The notes under the pieces are model-generated. The model was given only the letters and a program-made list of their open reading frames with translations. It made no database searches and was not told the DNA's origin. Source: Phormidium sp. FACHB-1136 (lineage in GTDB: Bacteria; Cyanobacteriota; Cyanobacteriia; Phormidesmidales; Phormidesmidaceae). From it: a stretch of DNA of 64,000 nucleotides. The position numbers were made by a program, and so were the translations under genes. Shown here piece by piece: positions 60,708 through 64,000 of the stretch; position 1 is the first letter of the stretch, and each line of letters starts with the position of its first letter. The stretch is from the NCBI RefSeq assembly GCF_014697375.1, contig NZ_JACJRS010000011.1, positions 1-64,000 on the forward strand, given 5' to 3'.

Positions 60708-60962
60708 AACTTGACCTATGGTTCAATACGCCTATACTATCCTGACCATCGGCCAGCGCTTGGTTTCTGGGGATTCACCCCTTGAGCAAAATTACTTAAT
60801 GTTGAGCTTGTAGAAATACCTAGAAAATAGGAAAACCTAGGCTTTGGTCAATCCTTTTTATAGATAAAATCCCATAGTGTGCCTGACGCCAATTCATAGT
60901 AGGGACAAGTACGTTAATACGAGTGTTCCCTTCTAACTCTTCAATGTAGAGCCTCGGTAGTT

Positions 60963-61604
60963 ATGGAAAAGCGTAGATTCTTGACGATAGGCGGGATTGG
61001 GCTGGTCGCTACTGGCCTACTGGCTCCCCTGGCCTTGGCCCAAACCTATAGCGGTAGTGCTGTCTATAAAGTGACCCGTAGCAACGGGACAACCCAGGTC
61101 ATTGTGGCCAACCGTACCCCAGGGGAGCGGATCACGGTAACGTATCCAGGGGCTACGACTACGCGACGGGTGACGACGAATGAATGTGGTCTAGCTGTCC
61201 TACGAGACAGTTCTACCAATGCCCTAGCGAACCTCCAGACCGTCGATGGAGCCGCCATTGACCAAGCTACTTTACCCACCCAGCTATTGCCTCGTTGTGT
61301 CAATGGCGTCCTCGAAGAAGCCCGTACCGCTAACTTCAAGACGGGCACGGGAGAGGTGGTGATTGTCAAGACCCCCAACACTGTCTATGAAGCCGTCTAT
61401 GCAGGGGGGCGCGACCGCAATGTAACCGCGAATGCCTGTGGTTTTGCCGCTATCAATGAGAGTACGTCCTACCCCTGGGCCTCGAATCCAACCATTGTGA
61501 TTGGTGGCACCACCCACACCATTGCTACCCTGCCAGCGGCCACCCCAGAACCCCTCTGTCGTACCGGGCAACTCTACACCCCGGCGGCATGGCCAGCGCC
61601 CTAG
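60963..61604 (+). CDS. Secreted protein with two copies of a shared domain
   Basis: 213 residues. Signal peptide (residues 1-26, ends LALAQT). Two related halves: GERITVTYPGATTTRRVTTN-ECG and NTVYEAVYAGGRDRNVTAN-ACG, each ending with a cysteine-containing LPRC/PLCRTG segment. The same domain occurs twice in the next gene. Probably surface-exposed; function unknown. Confidence 0.6.
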   Translation: MEKRRFLTIGGIGLVATGLLAPLALAQTYSGSAVYKVTRSNGTTQVIVANRTPGERITVTYPGATTTRRVTTNECGLAVLRDSSTNALANLQTVDGAAIDQATLPTQLLPRCVNGVLEEARTANFKTGTGEVVIVKTPNTVYEAVYAGGRDRNVTANACGFAAINESTSYPWASNPTIVIGGTTHTIATLPAATPEPLCRTGQLYTPAAWPAP

Positions 61605-61654
61605 AGGATTAGGCTGGCCCTCACTTTTGCTCCTCACATTGCACCCTGATATCC

Positions 61655-61682
61655 AGCCTCTCTGTACGGAGAGGCTTTTTTG
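61655..61682 (+). terminator. Terminator just before the next gene
   Basis: AGCCTCTC / GAGAGGCT perfect stem, then TTTTTTGC; the ATG of the following gene is three bases on, so the terminator may double as its translation-control element. Confidence 0.85.
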
Positions 61683-61684
61683 CT

Positions 61685-63343
61685 ATGAAACGACTTCTTC
61701 TTTCTGCCCCGCTGCTCCTGCTTCTGAACGCCCCGGCGCTGGCTTCCCAAGGCCATGTGTACCGAGATAGTGAGGGGGCCATTTCTGTCTATCGCCTAGA
61801 ACCCAACGCCCAGGTGAGAATCGGCATTGATGAACCCCCCAGCCGTAACCTCACCTCTAATGGCTGTGGCCTCCTGGTCGTCAGTGCCACCGAGAACTAC
61901 CCGACCGCCACGATTCAAGTCAATGGGGCCACCATTACCCCCGCTTCCCTACCCGTTCAGATGCGGCCCGCCTGTCGGCAGCAGGGCAGTGGTCATAGCC
62001 TGGATGAAGCCAGACCCCAACATTTCAAAACCCAGGATGGCGATATTGTTGTCGTGGGAAACCAGCCCAATACCCGCTACGAAGTCACCTATCCAGGGCA
62101 GCTTAGGATTTTGAGCCGTCGCGTCAATGGCTGCGGATTCCTGCGGGTGCGGGAAACCAATACCATCAACTTCAACCAAAGCATCCTGATCCCTACCACC
62201 TCCGTCGAAACCTACGCCGAATTTCAGATCGACCAAATTCCCCAGACCACACCGCTGCTGTGCTATCGAGGGAACCTGTACTATCCCCAGCCCTGGACAG
62301 ACATCTTTGCCACCGCCATTGTGGGCACCGACATCCCCGCAACGGTGGTGAGTGTGGCCCGTAGCCTGCCTAGTGCCTTGGCTGTAGCCGTAACCGGGGG
62401 TGCTGGGGGCGGCTCTACCGGGAACTCTGGAGGCACCACGGGCACCACAGGCGGTAGTACTACGGGCGGCACTACAGGCGGTAGTACTACGGGCGGCACT
62501 ACAGGCGGTAGTAGCTCGACTGGAGACTCTGGCACCACAGGCGGGGACGCCGGAGGGGGGAGTAGCACCACGGGAGATTCTGGGGGTGGTTCCAGTGACA
62601 GCACGGGAAGTTCAGGCACCACAGGCGGGGACTCTGGGAGTAGCACCACGGGAGATTCTGGGGGTGGCTCCAGTGGATCAGGCTCTAGCACGGGGGGGAC
62701 TGGCGACACAGGGGACACCAGCGGCGGCACGGGGGATGCCGGGGACACGGGAGGCAGTTCTAGTGGTGGAGATACTGGAGGGGGGGCTACTGGTGGAACA
62801 ACGGCTCTGTATGACTTCACCCTCGCCACCTATAACCCAAGCATCCATGACTTCAATGGTGATGGCCTGGTGGACGATAGCAGCGGCGATGGCATTCCCG
62901 ACGATAGAGATGGCGACGGTCATCCAGACGGGCCTTGGGGAGATGGAGACATCCCTCGTTCCGCAGGGCCGGGATTCACTGTACCTACAAATGTTGCGGT
63001 CTGTATGTCCTACAACGGCAACATTGTGGCGTCCTCATCTAGCTTCGTCCGGGGCCAGCAATATGGCTTAACTGCCGATGATGGCCTCTATCCCATCTCC
63101 GATGACAACCCATGGTTTATCGCTGCCAATGCGGGTTCGCTCTCTGGGCCTCCCACCATCCGTTGGCCGGGGAGCTTCAGGCCACCCACCTTCTACCACA
63201 CCTTCGAGGAAAGTCCAAAGGGCGGCTATATCCTTCGTTCCCCAGACCATCGGGAAATCACGTCCTTCTACTTTTCCAGCCTACAGTCCTGCCTCATGCC
63301 GCCCTGGCTAGCGAATCCACCGTCCTGGATCAACTTCAACTAG
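61685..63343 (+). CDS. Secreted protein: shared domain x2, Gly/Ser/Thr linker, Ca-binding-like repeats
   Basis: 552 residues. Signal peptide 1-20 (LLLSAPLLLLLNAPALA). Two copies of the domain seen in the preceding protein (ISVYRLEPNAQVRIGIDEP, TRYEVTYPGQLRILSRRVNG-CG). About residues 235-375 are a Gly/Ser/Thr/Asp linker with exact short repeats (GGSTTGGTTG). DFNGDGLVDDSSGDGIPDDR and DGDGHPDG follow, resembling calcium-binding type-3 repeats, then a cysteine-bearing C-terminal domain. Suggests a cell-surface or matrix protein. Confidence 0.65.
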   Translation: MKRLLLSAPLLLLLNAPALASQGHVYRDSEGAISVYRLEPNAQVRIGIDEPPSRNLTSNGCGLLVVSATENYPTATIQVNGATITPASLPVQMRPACRQQGSGHSLDEARPQHFKTQDGDIVVVGNQPNTRYEVTYPGQLRILSRRVNGCGFLRVRETNTINFNQSILIPTTSVETYAEFQIDQIPQTTPLLCYRGNLYYPQPWTDIFATAIVGTDIPATVVSVARSLPSALAVAVTGGAGGGSTGNSGGTTGTTGGSTTGGTTGGSTTGGTTGGSSSTGDSGTTGGDAGGGSSTTGDSGGGSSDSTGSSGTTGGDSGSSTTGDSGGGSSGSGSSTGGTGDTGDTSGGTGDAGDTGGSSSGGDTGGGATGGTTALYDFTLATYNPSIHDFNGDGLVDDSSGDGIPDDRDGDGHPDGPWGDGDIPRSAGPGFTVPTNVAVCMSYNGNIVASSSSFVRGQQYGLTADDGLYPISDDNPWFIAANAGSLSGPPTIRWPGSFRPPTFYHTFEESPKGGYILRSPDHREITSFYFSSLQSCLMPPWLANPPSWINFN

Positions 63344-63376
63344 GTTAGTCTTCGTAGAAATCCTAGTTATAAAATG

Positions 63377-63416
63377 AAGAGCCTCATCTGCATTTAGCAA
63401 GTTGAGGCTCTTTTAT
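63377..63416 (+). terminator. Terminator of the secreted-protein gene
   Basis: AAGAGCCTCA / TGAGGCTCTT, perfect 10-bp stem, followed by TTATAT. Confidence 0.85.
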
Positions 63417-63458
63417 ATGTCGTCGCTCCCTACCTTTTATGTTTTGAGTCTGTTCACC

Positions 63459-64000
63459 CTAATCATCATCTTTAGGTTCCGGCTCCTCGCGCAAGGGCGT
63501 CCTGGAAACCTGGTCAGCTAATCCAGGGGCAAAGCGTTCACTAAAACCTGCAACAAAGGCAATGGCAGCAAAGAGATAGAGCCTTTCCCTGGGCTGTCTT
63601 GACTCCTCTGGATTAAAAATGTTGGAAAAAACTCCAGATTCAATCAGGGATACAACAAAAATGGCAAAGGCCATTCCTATGAATGGTCTAAAAAATCCAA
63701 TATAGAAAGGATCTACCTTCTTCCTTTTTGTCACATTCACAAGCTTATCTGAAGTCATGATTACACTAACGGAACCTCCTAGCGCTCCCATAGCGACAGA
63801 GACAAGTAGAACAAAAATCTCGGCCCATACCAAACTGTTTATTTCGAGGCCGATTATATCCAGTAAATCCTGCTTATCTGATGTATCACTGCGATCTGAC
63901 GATTCGTCTTCAATAAGACTTGCGAGGCTTTTCTTGGCGTTTTCAATATTTGCTGTATCTTGAAGTCCATTGTTGACAGAAGCACCGATTTGATTGATGG
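63459..64000 (-). CDS. Membrane protein, start beyond right edge
   Basis: The frame is open from the stop at 63459 through the window edge (at least 180 codons). Before the first TTG at 63833 it continues with polar, Asp/Ser-rich sequence (SLIEDESSDRSDTSDKQD). Three hydrophobic segments follow (IFVLLVSVAMGALGGSV, PFIGMAFAIFVVSLI, LYLFAAIAFVAGF). No family recognised. Confidence 0.55.
   Translation of the reverse strand, partial: INQIGASVNNGLQDTANIENAKKSLASLIEDESSDRSDTSDKQDLLDIIGLEINSLVWAEIFVLLVSVAMGALGGSVSVIMTSDKLVNVTKRKKVDPFYIGFFRPFIGMAFAIFVVSLIESGVFSNIFNPEESRQPRERLYLFAAIAFVAGFSERFAPGLADQVSRTPLREEPEPKDDD

Noticed and set aside
1-64000. tRNA or rRNA genes
   Set aside because: No TpsiC-arm-like or rRNA core sequence was recognised on reading either strand; a covariance search could still find one.

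Overview
The window looks like a cyanobacterial chromosome, probably a filamentous non-heterocystous lineage of the Leptolyngbya/Nodosilinea kind (low confidence at that level). Evidence: a moderately high G+C sequence, a cyanobacterial L32, DUF2996 protein, DUF1822/CHAT pair and SOUL protein, and a perfect match to the cyanobacterial LexA box in front of recA. All statements come from reading the sequence; no database search was run.

Layout. 1-2.0 kb is insertion-sequence rubble (an IS5-like transposase 5' end, a frameshifted IS1-like transposase, an IS30-like stub and two kinds of MITE). 2.0-7.0 kb is ordinary chromosome: rpmF, ygfZ-like, gmd, a DUF2996 gene, dxr. At 7.3-9.7 kb comM is cut inside its Walker B motif and a large serine recombinase gene follows at once. 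9.7-10.8 kb holds SOUL and YaiI/YqxD genes. 11-34 kb is an accessory island of mainly leftward, small, plasmid/phage-like genes (HNH nuclease, UvrD-like helicase, ArdC-like antirestriction protein, XRE and ribbon-helix-helix regulators, a SLOG-fold protein, toxin-antitoxin-like pairs). It also carries several dispersed DNA motifs: two short repeat families, shared gene leaders, paired operators and a direct-repeat cluster.

35-43 kb carries defence-like or mobile genes: an XRE regulator followed by a PIN-like/DUF1822 protein and a CHAT protease with a C-terminal NfeD-like fold and membrane anchor; a tyrosine recombinase next to a symmetric repeat array; a NERD-helicase; a secreted nuclease; and a pentapeptide-repeat protein. 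recA lies at 43.9-45.0 kb. 46.4-60.1 kb is a complete type I-E CRISPR-Cas locus: a WYL regulator overlaps cas3 by ATGA, followed by cas8e, cse2, cas7e, cas5e, cas6e, cas1 and cas2, then 67 repeats. All of it, including the array, is read on the minus strand. 60.5-64 kb holds a ribbon-helix-helix gene, two secreted proteins sharing a duplicated domain, and a membrane protein running off the right edge.

Strongest leads: the interrupted comM with its recombinase; the XRE/PIN-DUF1822/CHAT-NfeD cassette; two small genes (SWIM zinc finger and SLOG) each behind an identical pair of 14-bp palindromes spaced exactly 22 bp; a repeated leader hairpin in one long operon; two dispersed short repeat families; and coding blocks in which adenine is almost absent.
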